Assembly: GCA_024278345.1 (NCBI GenBank)
Contig: JAJRTK010000270.1
Coordinates: forward strand, 1 to 41,638
Reading direction: 5' to 3'
Source: a bacterium
Lineage (GTDB): Bacteria; CSSED10-310; JAJRTK01
Length of the DNA stretch: 41,638 nt
Position numbers and translations under genes: made by a program. Under the pieces are notes generated by a model, which saw nothing but the letters and a program-made list of their open reading frames with translations, searched no databases and was not told the origin of the DNA. Shown here piece after piece: positions 32,759-41,460 of the stretch. Position 1 is the first letter of the stretch; each line of letters starts with the position of its first letter.

Positions 32759-34534
32759 ATGAAGACTCTATTCTACCGATTCTCCGTGTTCCTTGCCGCC
32801 CTCGGGATCGCCGGCTGCGCTCGGACACTCCCCTTTCGGGCCACTGGTGCCCAAGCTGCCTACGAACGGGCCTGGGTCGATCAAGATTCCAAGGAACCCG
32901 AAAGTCAGAAGACCCGAGACGGACAGCTCCGACTCGCCGCCAACAAGGAAGGTTCTACCCCACCTGACAAAATGCACCGGCGCAATTCAGGGCGCCCCAT
33001 TCATCGGACCGAGCTGGATGACGAGGCCATGCCGGTACTGGACAAGGAAGCCGATCTGGACGATTACCTGGCCTACGCAGCCTTGAAGAATCCAGGGCTG
33101 CAAGCAGCCTTCAATCGATGGAAAGCCGCCCTGGAGAGAATCGCCCAGGTGGAATCACTCCCTGATCCAAAGCTCACCTACGGTTTTTTCATCCGGCGGG
33201 TGGAGACCAGAGTGGGGCCCCAGCGCCAGCGACTCAGCCTGTCTCAGGCAATCCCCTGGCTCGGCAAGCTAAGGCTCCGGGGCAAGCGGGCCGGCGAAGC
33301 CGCGGAAGTGGAAAAGCGCCGCTACGACCAACTTGAGCTCGAGCTCTTCGACAAGGTCAAGAATGCCTACGCCGAGCTCTACTATCTGGGCCGCTCAATC
33401 ACGATCACCGAAGACAACTTGATCCTGCTGGCCAACTGGGAAAAAGTGGCTCGCGCCAAGTATCGAGTGGGAACCGCACCTCATGCAGCGGTGATCAAGG
33501 CCCAGGTAGAGCTGGGCAAGCTCGAAGATCTTTTGGAAACTCGAAGAAAGCTGAAGCCGCCTTTGGAGGCTCGCCTCAACGCACTCCTGGGTCGCCCGGC
33601 GCCAGCCAGAATTCCATGGCCCGAGAGTCTTCCCCACGACCCGATCCAGGTCGATGTAGATGATCTGTTCGCTGAGCTTGCCGAGTCGAACGCCGAGTTA
33701 AAGGTTTACGACGCCAAAATCTCTACGGCGAACGTCGGCATTGCCCTTGCCAAGGAAGATTACTATCCAGATTTTGGTGCCAGCCTCTCCTACAACGAGA
33801 CCGGAGGCGCCTTGAATCCGGATGCCGACGATTCAGGGAAAGACGCCATCATGGCCGCGTTCAGCGTCACGTTGCCCGTCTGGCGAAAAAAGCTCCGCGC
33901 CGGTCTCCTGGAGGCCCAGCTCAGAGAACGGATGGTCCGCCTCCAGCGCGAAGATCGAGTCAACCGCCTCGAATCTCAGCTTGCTGGCGCCTTCTTCCAA
34001 CTGGACGATGCCCAGCGAAAAATTTTCCTTTACCGCGACACCTTGCTCCCACTGGCAATGGAGTCTCTCAAAGCGACGGGCGCGGCTTTTGCGGCCGGCC
34101 GCACTGATTTTTTGAACTTCATCGATGCCCAGCGGATTCTCTTGGAGTTCGAACTCTCCCTCGAAAGAGCCCTCGCCGATCATCTCCAGAGCCAAGCGAC
34201 AATCGAGCGCCTCATCAATCGGCGCCTGACAGCGAAGACGAACACTGAAGCCTCAGACCCATTGGCCCCGGCTCATAACGAAACCCTACCAAAAGATGAT
34301 GTACCTGTGAGGCATGAAATCCCGGCGAAAGATGGACTTCCCGCGGACGAGCCCCCCACGACGGGCAATGGCCTCCCGGCTGACAGCCAAGGATTGCCGA
34401 ACTCACCCTCGGCGCCCGAGAGACCCTTTGGCAAACCGGACACGCCTTTTGGCAAGCCGGAGTCGAAGTCCCCAATCCGTCCGGCTACGACCAGACACTC
34501 GGATGCAACTGACGAGAAGGAGCCTCAAAAATGA
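32759..34534 (+). CDS. outer-membrane efflux channel, TolC/CusC family
   Basis: The 591-residue protein starts with a lipoprotein-like signal (FLAALGIAGCA). The body is a typical outer-membrane factor: paired helical repeats beginning LAYAALKNPGLQAAFNRWKAALERIAQVESLPDPKLTYGFF and LSLSQAIPWLGKLRLRGKRAGEAAE, and ending LLPLAMESLKATGAAFAAGRTDFLNFIDAQRILLEFELSLERALAD. A Pro-rich, low-complexity tail of about 90 residues follows, with two PFGKP units; this is not usual for the family. It forms the exit duct for the adaptor and pump encoded next and overlaps the adaptor start by 4 bp. Confidence 0.9.
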   Translation: MKTLFYRFSVFLAALGIAGCARTLPFRATGAQAAYERAWVDQDSKEPESQKTRDGQLRLAANKEGSTPPDKMHRRNSGRPIHRTELDDEAMPVLDKEADLDDYLAYAALKNPGLQAAFNRWKAALERIAQVESLPDPKLTYGFFIRRVETRVGPQRQRLSLSQAIPWLGKLRLRGKRAGEAAEVEKRRYDQLELELFDKVKNAYAELYYLGRSITITEDNLILLANWEKVARAKYRVGTAPHAAVIKAQVELGKLEDLLETRRKLKPPLEARLNALLGRPAPARIPWPESLPHDPIQVDVDDLFAELAESNAELKVYDAKISTANVGIALAKEDYYPDFGASLSYNETGGALNPDADDSGKDAIMAAFSVTLPVWRKKLRAGLLEAQLRERMVRLQREDRVNRLESQLAGAFFQLDDAQRKIFLYRDTLLPLAMESLKATGAAFAAGRTDFLNFIDAQRILLEFELSLERALADHLQSQATIERLINRRLTAKTNTEASDPLAPAHNETLPKDDVPVRHEIPAKDGLPADEPPTTGNGLPADSQGLPNSPSAPERPFGKPDTPFGKPESKSPIRPATTRHSDATDEKEPQK

Positions 34535-36639
34535 CCCACGACCAAAACCCTTCCCCAAACAAAACAAACCCCGATTCCGACGACCTTGGAGCTCATCAAG
34601 GCACTCGAGAAGCAACCGGTCACACAGGCCCAGCCAAGCCAAAGCGATGGAAAACGATCATGCTGGTGGCCGCTGCGATCGTTTCTGGATACTGGCTACG
34701 AGGAACGCCACAGCCAATTCCGGCGCGTGCCGCGCAAGAAGAGACAGGTTCTGAAGAAGCCAAGAAACCCACCATTTGGACCTGTTCCATGCACCCTCAG
34801 ATCCGCCTGCCCAAACCCGGCAAATGCCCCATCTGCGGGATGACTCTCATTCCGCTGGAAGAAGGATCGGATTCGGGGCCGGAAGAGGGTCCTCGGGAGC
34901 TTCGCATGAGCGAGACCGCCCGCTTGCTGTCGGAGATCCTGACTGCGCCCGTGGAGAGAAGGCAGGTGGAGGTTCAAGTGCGGATGGTGGGGAAGCTTGA
35001 CTACGATGAAACGCGGACGGGAACCATCACGTCGTGGGTTCCCGGACGGCTGGATCGGCTTTATGTGGACTACACCGGAGTCCCGGTGAAGAAGGGTGAC
35101 CACATGGTTTACCTGTACAGCCCCGAACTCTTGAGTGCCCAGGAAGAGCTTCTACAGGCCGTAAAGACAGCCAAGGAGCTTGAGGGAAGCCGGGTGAGCA
35201 TCGCCCGAGAATCGGCGGAAGCGACCGTTGAGGCGTCCAGGGATAAGCTTCGGCTCTGGGGGCTAACAAAACGGCAGATCGCCAACATCGAAAAGCGGGG
35301 AAAGACTACGGACCATCTGACGATCTATGCACCCATGGGCGGAATCGTCATCCACAAGACGGCTCTGGAAGGAATGTACGTCCAGACCGGCACAAAAATC
35401 TACACCATCGCCGATCTGAGCCACCTTTGGCTGAAGCTTGACGCCTATGAATCAGACATGGCCTGGATCCGGTACGGTCAGAAGGTGGAGTTCACCACCG
35501 AAGCCTATCCCGGCGAGGTTTTCGAAGGGCGGATCTCCTTCATCGATCCGATTCTCAATGAAAAGACGCGAACCGTCAAGCTGCGGGTCAACGTAGAGAA
35601 CCCGAACGGTCGTCTCAAGCCTGGAATGTTCGCCCGAGCCGTAGTAAAAGCACGGGTCTCTGGCAAGAATGTCGTCATCGATTCGGCACTGGCGGGCAAG
35701 TGGCTTGGCAGGATGCATCCTGAAATCGTCCGAGACAAACCTGGCAGGTGTCCCGTCTGCGGTATGCCCTTGGTCAAGGCCGAAACCCTTGGTTTCGCTA
35801 AAGAAACAGACGCCGAGGCTGCGGCCCCGTTGGTCATTCCGGTGACAGCGCCGCTGATCACCGGACTTCGAGCGGTGGTCTACGTGGAAATACCGGACAG
35901 AAAGCAACCCACCTATGAAGGGCGGGAGGTCGTTCTAGGTCCCAGGGCAGGTGACTACTACGTCGTCAAGAGCGGTCTGGAAGAAGGCGAACAGGTTGTG
36001 GTCAGCGGCAACTTCAAGATTGACAGCGCCATCCAGATCGCCGCGAAGCCAAGCATGATGTCTCCCGAAGGTGGAATGGCACCCTCCGGGCACAATCACG
36101 GATCTTCTGGCGATCGGGCGGGAGCCAAGAAAACCACCGGCACCAAAGGGAAGGCTTCTCCGTCTCCAAGGGCGGTTCCCAAAGGATTTCAAAAGGCCCT
36201 GGGAGCTGTTTACGAACGCTACCTGGAAGTTCACAAGGCTCTGGCAACCGACGACGAACCCGGTGCCAAGAAGGCAACGGAACAGCTCCTTGCCACTCTG
36301 GAGAAAGTTCCCATGAAGCTGTTGGCCGGTGCCGACCACATGGCCTGGATGCCCCATTCAACGGAAATCAAGGAGAGCGCCCGACAGCTTCAGGCCGCCT
36401 CGGGGCTCAAGGACCAGAGAAACGGTTTCGCCCTTTTGTCCGAGTCGCTGGCATCGGCTCTGGACGATTTTGGTTTTCAGGACGCCAAGGAAGCGTACAA
36501 GATGAAGTGTCCCATGGTTTTCCAGGGCCGCGGAGCGATATGGCTCCAGTCCGAAACAAAGGTGGCAAACCCCTATTATGGGACGGCGATGCCAGGTTGT
36601 GGCTCCAAGATCGCGGAAATAGGGAAAAGCAGCGAGTAG
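34531..36639 (+). CDS. RND efflux adaptor, CusB family, with two metal-binding domains and a fused DUF3347-like domain
   Basis: The 702-residue protein has a membrane anchor (TIMLVAAAIVSGYWLRG), a first heavy-metal-binding domain (WTCSMHPQ...CPICGM, about 83-108), the adaptor core (GRLDRLYVDYTGVPVKKGD, LTIYAPMGGIVIHKTALEGMYVQTG, IADLSHLWLKLDAYESDMAWI), a second metal-binding domain (MHPEIVRDKPGRCPVCGMPL, about 395-415), a His/Gly linker and a C-terminal helical domain ending CPMVFQGRGAIWLQSE and NPYYGTAMPGCG. The last part matches DUF3347 and is repeated as a separate gene at 40704. CusB-type adaptors capture Cu(I)/Ag(I) in the periplasm and pass it to the pump. The length is well above the usual 400. 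Confidence 0.92.
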   Translation: MTHDQNPSPNKTNPDSDDLGAHQGTREATGHTGPAKPKRWKTIMLVAAAIVSGYWLRGTPQPIPARAAQEETGSEEAKKPTIWTCSMHPQIRLPKPGKCPICGMTLIPLEEGSDSGPEEGPRELRMSETARLLSEILTAPVERRQVEVQVRMVGKLDYDETRTGTITSWVPGRLDRLYVDYTGVPVKKGDHMVYLYSPELLSAQEELLQAVKTAKELEGSRVSIARESAEATVEASRDKLRLWGLTKRQIANIEKRGKTTDHLTIYAPMGGIVIHKTALEGMYVQTGTKIYTIADLSHLWLKLDAYESDMAWIRYGQKVEFTTEAYPGEVFEGRISFIDPILNEKTRTVKLRVNVENPNGRLKPGMFARAVVKARVSGKNVVIDSALAGKWLGRMHPEIVRDKPGRCPVCGMPLVKAETLGFAKETDAEAAAPLVIPVTAPLITGLRAVVYVEIPDRKQPTYEGREVVLGPRAGDYYVVKSGLEEGEQVVVSGNFKIDSAIQIAAKPSMMSPEGGMAPSGHNHGSSGDRAGAKKTTGTKGKASPSPRAVPKGFQKALGAVYERYLEVHKALATDDEPGAKKATEQLLATLEKVPMKLLAGADHMAWMPHSTEIKESARQLQAASGLKDQRNGFALLSESLASALDDFGFQDAKEAYKMKCPMVFQGRGAIWLQSETKVANPYYGTAMPGCGSKIAEIGKSSE

Positions 36640-36898
36640 CGCTCCGAATCAGCTTTGCTCACTGGTGGCCGCCCCTGGCGGCTGCCGGTAAGGGGATTCA
36701 CCCGCCCTTGAGAAACGGATGCTCTCCGCTTTTCGGGGCAAATGCCTAGTCGTGGGATGACTGTAAGCGAGTAGCAGGAGCGGCCGCGAGTGATGGGAGC
36801 GGAGCACAACCATAAGAATAAATATCGTTTTTGGCCTCCTTTTGAAGCACAAGGGTGAGGCCACCCAGGATTTTTTGAGTTCTCAGGAAAGGACCATA
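36640..36898. other. 259-bp gap between adaptor and pump genes
   Basis: Adaptor and pump genes are usually adjacent, but here a GC-rich palindromic stretch (36667-36690) and a copy of the dispersed repeat intervene. No gene was recognised. It may attenuate or re-initiate transcription between the two genes. Confidence 0.4.
36770..36813 (+). repeat. degenerate dispersed intergenic repeat, copy 4
   Basis: The blocks AGCGAGTAGCAGGAGCGG and GCGAGTGATGGGAGCGG followed by AGCACAACCA are the clearest copy of the family seen at 11072, 14739, 24097 and 41311. Confidence 0.5.
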
Positions 36899-39800
36899 AT
36901 GGCTGAACACCAGCAACCAGCGGCTTCGGCTTCCTGGATCGACAAAGTTTTGCGCTTCAGCTTGGAAAACAAGCTGGTCATTGGCATGCTCATGATCTTC
37001 GTCGTGATGTGGGGCATCATGGTGGCGCCGTTTGATTGGGACATCGACTGGATGCCGCGAGACCCGGTGCCCGTGGATGCGATTCCGGATATCGGTGAAA
37101 ACCAGCAGATCGTGTTCACACGGTGGATGGGTCGGTCGCCGCAGGACGTCGAGGACCAGATCACCTATCCGATGACGGTCTCACTCCTGGGCATCCCGGG
37201 GATCAAGACGATCCGAAGCTACTCTTTCTTCGGTTTTTCCAGCATCTACGTCATTTTCAAGGAGGACATAGACTTTTACTGGTCGCGCTCGCGGATTTTG
37301 GAGAAGCTCAACAGCCTGCCGGCGGGAACTCTGCCACCGGGCGTTCAGCCGACACTGGGGCCAGACGCCACGGCTCTCGGCCAGATTTACTGGTACACGC
37401 TGGAAGGCCGGGATGAAGAAGGAAACCCCACGGGCGGCTGGGATCCTCACGAGCTCCGGACGGTGCAGGATTGGTACGTACGCTACGCTCTCATGTCGGC
37501 CGATGGCGTCTCTGAAGTGGCGTCGGTGGGCGGTTTGGAGAAAGAGTATCAGATCGACGTTGATCCCGATGCCATGCGTGCTCACGGTATCAAGCTCGAA
37601 GAGGTTTTCATGGCCGTACGGATGTCGAACCTGGACGTGGGCGCAAGGACCATCGAGGTCAACAAGGTAGAGTACATCATCCGCGGAATCGGCTTCGTCA
37701 AGAAAGTAGAAGACCTTGAAAACTCCGTCATCAAGGTCAATGACAACGTTCCCATCTACCTGAGAAATGTGGCGACCGTATCCCTGGGACCAGCTCTTCG
37801 ACGAGGCGCGCTGGACAAGGGGGGCACGGAAGTAGTGGGCGGCGTCGTCGTCGTCCGGTACGGCGAAAACCCTCTGACCACCATCAAAAACGTCAAGAAA
37901 AAAATCGAGGAAATCGCCCCTGGCCTGCCGAAAAAAGTGCTGCCGGACGGGCGAACCTCGCAGGTGACCGTCGTTCCCTTCTACGACCGGACCGGACTCA
38001 TTTACGAGACCTTGGGAACTCTTGAAACAGCGCTGTCAGAAGAGATTCTTGTCACGATCATCGTTGTGGTGGTCATGGTGATGCACCTGCGGAGTTCGAT
38101 TCTGATTTCGGGGCTGCTCCCCATTGCCGTCTTGATGTGCTTCATCGCCATGAAGCAGTTCGGCGTGGACGCCAACATCGTCGCGCTTTCTGGAATCGCT
38201 ATCGCTATCGGGACCATGGTGGATATGGGGGTGGTGGTCTGCGAAAACATCCTCAAACACCTGGACCGAGCCGTGCCCGAGGAGGACCGGCTGGAGGTGA
38301 TTTACCGTGGGGCCAGCGAAGTGGGCGGAGCGGTGGTGACGGCCATTTCCACGACGGTCGTGAGCTTCTTGCCGGTCTTCACCATGGAAGCGGCTGAAGG
38401 GAAGTTGTTCAAGCCTTTGGCCTATACGAAGACGTTTGCGCTCATCGCATCGGTGGTGGTGGCGATTACCATGATACCGCCGCTGGCCCATCTGTTGTTC
38501 ACGAAACCTAACGGTCGGAAAAAGAGAGCGGGGCATTTCACCGGTCTCCTTCTGCCTCTTGGACTCCTGGCAAACCTCTATGACCGGGTGTTTAGGCGGA
38601 TTCCACCGGCAATCAAGCGTTTTTCTTCCCTGCTCCTCAACGGCATCGTGGTGCTGGCCGTGGGCTTGCTCTTGAGTGAGCACTGGCTGCCGCTGGGACC
38701 GGAGAAGGGAACGCTTTTAAATTTTATCTTCGTCGGCACCCTCCTGGGCAGCCTGTTGTTGGGAATCCAACTTTTGCAGCGGATTTATTCGCCCGTGCAA
38801 TGGTGGTGCTTGAGACACAAGATGGCTTTTCTTTCTGTTTCCGGCGCCTTGATCCTCTGGGGTGGAGTGGTCTGGCTGGGCTTTGGAACAATGTTTGCCC
38901 CTGTCCCCAAGCTCCTTGGGAAAGCGGGGATCGATCCAGATAAAATCGTCCGAAGCGGTATCTGGACCAGTGCATCGGAAGAATTCCCGGGTATGGGCAA
39001 AGAGTTCATGCCACCGCTAGACGAGGGATCCTACCTCTTCATGCCGACGAGCATGCCCCACGCCTCCATCGGAGAAGCGCTGGACGTGCTGCAAAAGCTG
39101 GACATGGCCATCAACTCCATTCCCGAAGTCGATCTGGCCGTGGGTAAGCTGGGCCGCGTGGAAAGCCCTCTCGATCCGGCACCCATTTCCATGATCGAGA
39201 CGGTCATCAACTACAAGCCAGAGTACATCACCGGGAAGGATGGGCATCGTCTCAGTTTTCGGTACGACGAGGCCACCAGTCAGTTCGTCCGCGACGAACA
39301 AGGCGAGCTCATTCCCGATCCCGACGGGCGCCCCTTCCGGCAGTGGAGGCCCGAGATCAAGAATCCCAACGACATTTGGGACGAGATCGTCCGGGTCACG
39401 AAGATCCCAGGAACAACGTCGGCGCCGAAACTCCAACCGATTGCGGCCCGCATCGTCATGCTCCAGAGCGGGATGCGTGCGCCCATGGGCATCAAGGTCA
39501 AGGGACCCGACCTGGAAACCATCGAGAAGGTGGGTTTACAGCTTGAACAATATCTCAAACAGATCCCCTCAGTGGAGCCCGCGGCTGTCTTTGCAGACCG
39601 GATCGTCGGCAAACCCTACCTGGAGATCGTCATCGATCGAAACGCCATCGCCCGGTACGGCATCAAGCTCAAACAAGTCCAAGACGTCATCGAAATCGCC
39701 ATTGGCGGGCGAAAAATCACGACAACGGTGGAGGGACGGGAACGGTACGGCGTCCGCGTCCGATACCGGCGGGAGCTCCGAGACAACATCGAATCCCTGG

Positions 39801-40675
39801 GCCGGATCCTGGTCCCCGCCCCTGATGGCGCCCAAATTCCCCTTATCCAGATGGCCGAGATCACATACATCCGCGGCCCCCAGGTCATCAAGAGCGAAGA
39901 CACCTTCCTGGTGGGGTACGTTCTGTTTGACATGAAGCCAGGCGAGGCCGAAGTAGATGTCGTGGAAGACTGCATGCGGTTCTTGCAAGAGAAGATCGAC
40001 AGTGGCGAGTTCCGGCTTCCCGCCGGCGTGAGCTACACCTTCGCCGGAAGCTACGAAAACCAGATCCGGTCGGAAAAAAAGCTCACGGTCGTTCTCCCTC
40101 TGGCGCTCTTCGTCATTTTCATGATCCTCTATTTCCAGTTCAAGGCCATCAGCACGACGCTTCTGGTTTTCTCGGGAATCCTGGTGGCGTGGGCCGGAGG
40201 CTTCCAGATGCTTTGGTTTTATGCGCAGCCCTGGTTCCTGGATTTTTCGGTCTTCGGCGTGAATATGAGGGATCTTTTCCAGGTTCATCCCATCAACCTC
40301 AGCGTCGCCGTCTGGGTCGGGTTTCTGGCCCTCTTCGGTATCGCCTCGGACAACGGCGTCATCATGGCCACCTACCTCGATCAAGTTTTCGAGGAACGAG
40401 ATCCCGACAGTCTCCAGGAAATCCGCGAAGCGACAGTCTTCGCCGGAATGCGCAGAATCCGCCCCTGCCTCATGACCGTAGGCACAACGATTCTTGCTTT
40501 GATCCCCGTTCTTACCTCCACGGGCCGAGGAGCAGACGTGATGGTCCCCATGGCGATCCCCTCCTTTGGCGGGATGAGCGTTGTGCTCATCACGGTCTTC
40601 CTTGTCCCCACACTCTACTGCTCCATCAAGGAGCGCCAATGGAAGCGGCGGCAACGATGGAAAGACGCCGCTTAG
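36899..40675 (+). CDS. cusA: heavy-metal efflux RND pump, CusA family
   Basis: This 1258-residue inner-membrane pump has the HME-RND pattern: FSLENKLVIGMLMIFVVMWG in helix 1, DPVPVDAIPDIGENQQIVFTRW, SPQDVEDQITYPMT, proton-relay Asp in AIGTMVDMGVVVCENI, and MPPLDEGSYLFMPTSMP. By alignment from memory with CusA, two of its three metal-channel Met positions appear kept (SYLFMP and RIVMLQSG), while the middle one does not. It is about 200 residues longer than CusA: two extra hydrophobic segments follow the first six helices (LLNGIVVLAVGLLLSEHW and LLNFIFVGTLLGSLLLGIQL), and an extra loop lies before WDEIVRVTKIPG. The ATG at 36899 has GGAAAGGA five bases upstream. Confidence 0.93.
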   Translation: MAEHQQPAASASWIDKVLRFSLENKLVIGMLMIFVVMWGIMVAPFDWDIDWMPRDPVPVDAIPDIGENQQIVFTRWMGRSPQDVEDQITYPMTVSLLGIPGIKTIRSYSFFGFSSIYVIFKEDIDFYWSRSRILEKLNSLPAGTLPPGVQPTLGPDATALGQIYWYTLEGRDEEGNPTGGWDPHELRTVQDWYVRYALMSADGVSEVASVGGLEKEYQIDVDPDAMRAHGIKLEEVFMAVRMSNLDVGARTIEVNKVEYIIRGIGFVKKVEDLENSVIKVNDNVPIYLRNVATVSLGPALRRGALDKGGTEVVGGVVVVRYGENPLTTIKNVKKKIEEIAPGLPKKVLPDGRTSQVTVVPFYDRTGLIYETLGTLETALSEEILVTIIVVVVMVMHLRSSILISGLLPIAVLMCFIAMKQFGVDANIVALSGIAIAIGTMVDMGVVVCENILKHLDRAVPEEDRLEVIYRGASEVGGAVVTAISTTVVSFLPVFTMEAAEGKLFKPLAYTKTFALIASVVVAITMIPPLAHLLFTKPNGRKKRAGHFTGLLLPLGLLANLYDRVFRRIPPAIKRFSSLLLNGIVVLAVGLLLSEHWLPLGPEKGTLLNFIFVGTLLGSLLLGIQLLQRIYSPVQWWCLRHKMAFLSVSGALILWGGVVWLGFGTMFAPVPKLLGKAGIDPDKIVRSGIWTSASEEFPGMGKEFMPPLDEGSYLFMPTSMPHASIGEALDVLQKLDMAINSIPEVDLAVGKLGRVESPLDPAPISMIETVINYKPEYITGKDGHRLSFRYDEATSQFVRDEQGELIPDPDGRPFRQWRPEIKNPNDIWDEIVRVTKIPGTTSAPKLQPIAARIVMLQSGMRAPMGIKVKGPDLETIEKVGLQLEQYLKQIPSVEPAAVFADRIVGKPYLEIVIDRNAIARYGIKLKQVQDVIEIAIGGRKITTTVEGRERYGVRVRYRRELRDNIESLGRILVPAPDGAQIPLIQMAEITYIRGPQVIKSEDTFLVGYVLFDMKPGEAEVDVVEDCMRFLQEKIDSGEFRLPAGVSYTFAGSYENQIRSEKKLTVVLPLALFVIFMILYFQFKAISTTLLVFSGILVAWAGGFQMLWFYAQPWFLDFSVFGVNMRDLFQVHPINLSVAVWVGFLALFGIASDNGVIMATYLDQVFEERDPDSLQEIREATVFAGMRRIRPCLMTVGTTILALIPVLTSTGRGADVMVPMAIPSFGGMSVVLITVFLVPTLYCSIKERQWKRRQRWKDAA

Positions 40676-40703
40676 TGATTTTCTCAAGCATAAGGATGAA
40701 ACC

Positions 40704-41225
40704 ATGAGATTCAGTCGATTTCTTTTCTTCATCACCCTCTCCGCGGCAACTCTGGCGGTCTCGCCAACAACTCATGCCTCCGCTACGAAGGACGGTGCCT
40801 CCTCCGTGGTTAACGCCTATTTGACCGTCCATACCGCCCTGGCGGGAGACGATCTCCCGGCGGCACTCAAGGGCTTTATCGCCGTTCAAAAAGCCACCGC
40901 CCACGCCAAGGGCGGGCATGGCGTTTCGGTCGATCTGGCGGTTTCCATCGACAAAGCCGCCTCCACGGGCACCGGATCGAAAAGCCTGGACGAGGCCAGA
41001 AAAGCCTTCAAAGAATTGTCCGTAAAGGTTATCGAGCTGGCAGAGAAGGCGCCTGACGCGGAGCTCCGCGTCGCTTTCTGCCCCATGGTCATGGGCGGCT
41101 CCAGGTGGATCCAAAAAGGGGACACGGTCCAGAACCCCTATTATGGCAAGGCGATGCTGGGCTGCGGAACCGTCGAGGGTCCCGTGGGCAAAGCTGGTGG
41201 CCACAAGGAAAAACATGACCACTAG
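40704..41225 (+). CDS. exported DUF3347-like protein
   Basis: The 173-residue protein has a signal peptide (FSRFLFFITLSAATLAVSPTTHA) and a helical body (VVNAYLTVHTALAGDDLPAALKGF) ending CPMVMGGSRWIQKGD and NPYYGKAMLGCGTVEG, the DUF3347 pattern with conserved Cys, Met and Tyr. The same domain forms the C-terminus of the adaptor at 34531. The tail is His/Lys-rich (GGHKEKHDH). It is probably a periplasmic metal-binding helper of the efflux system; the family has no settled biochemical role. AAGGA lies seven bases before the ATG, and it is the last gene of the locus, 28 bp after the pump. Confidence 0.85.
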   Translation: MRFSRFLFFITLSAATLAVSPTTHASATKDGASSVVNAYLTVHTALAGDDLPAALKGFIAVQKATAHAKGGHGVSVDLAVSIDKAASTGTGSKSLDEARKAFKELSVKVIELAEKAPDAELRVAFCPMVMGGSRWIQKGDTVQNPYYGKAMLGCGTVEGPVGKAGGHKEKHDH

Positions 41226-41240
41226 TTCTTTCCCCCGCCA

Positions 41241-41265
41241 AGCCCTCTCCCGCCAAGAGAGGGCT
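41241..41265 (+). terminator. hairpin after the efflux locus
   Basis: AGCCCTCTC and GAGAGGGCT are perfect 9-bp arms around a CCGCCAA loop, 16 bp after the last efflux stop codon. There is no T run, so it may be an mRNA 3' end stabiliser rather than a true intrinsic terminator. Confidence 0.5.
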
Positions 41266-41310
41266 ATCCCAGTTCTTACCACGAATCGTCCGCGGGGCAC
41301 CGATCATCGC

Positions 41311-41357
41311 CACGGCCCGCTCCCATCGGGCGCCGACCGACACCCGCGACTCGCCAT
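41311..41357 (-). repeat. degenerate dispersed intergenic repeat, copy 5
   Basis: Read on the minus strand: GGCGAGTCGCGGGTGTCGG, a GC-rich centre, then CCCGATGGGAGCGGGCC. The first block and GGGAGCGG match the other copies; the ACAAC end is not kept. Confidence 0.4.
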
Positions 41358-41460
41358 TGTCGCCTCTCGATCCACTGCCCTAAGGCCGGAGCAACGCCCG
41401 GAATTCGGGCGCAGGCCTTCCGGCCTGCGCCCGCTTCTTGGCGGCGGAGACGTATTGGGG

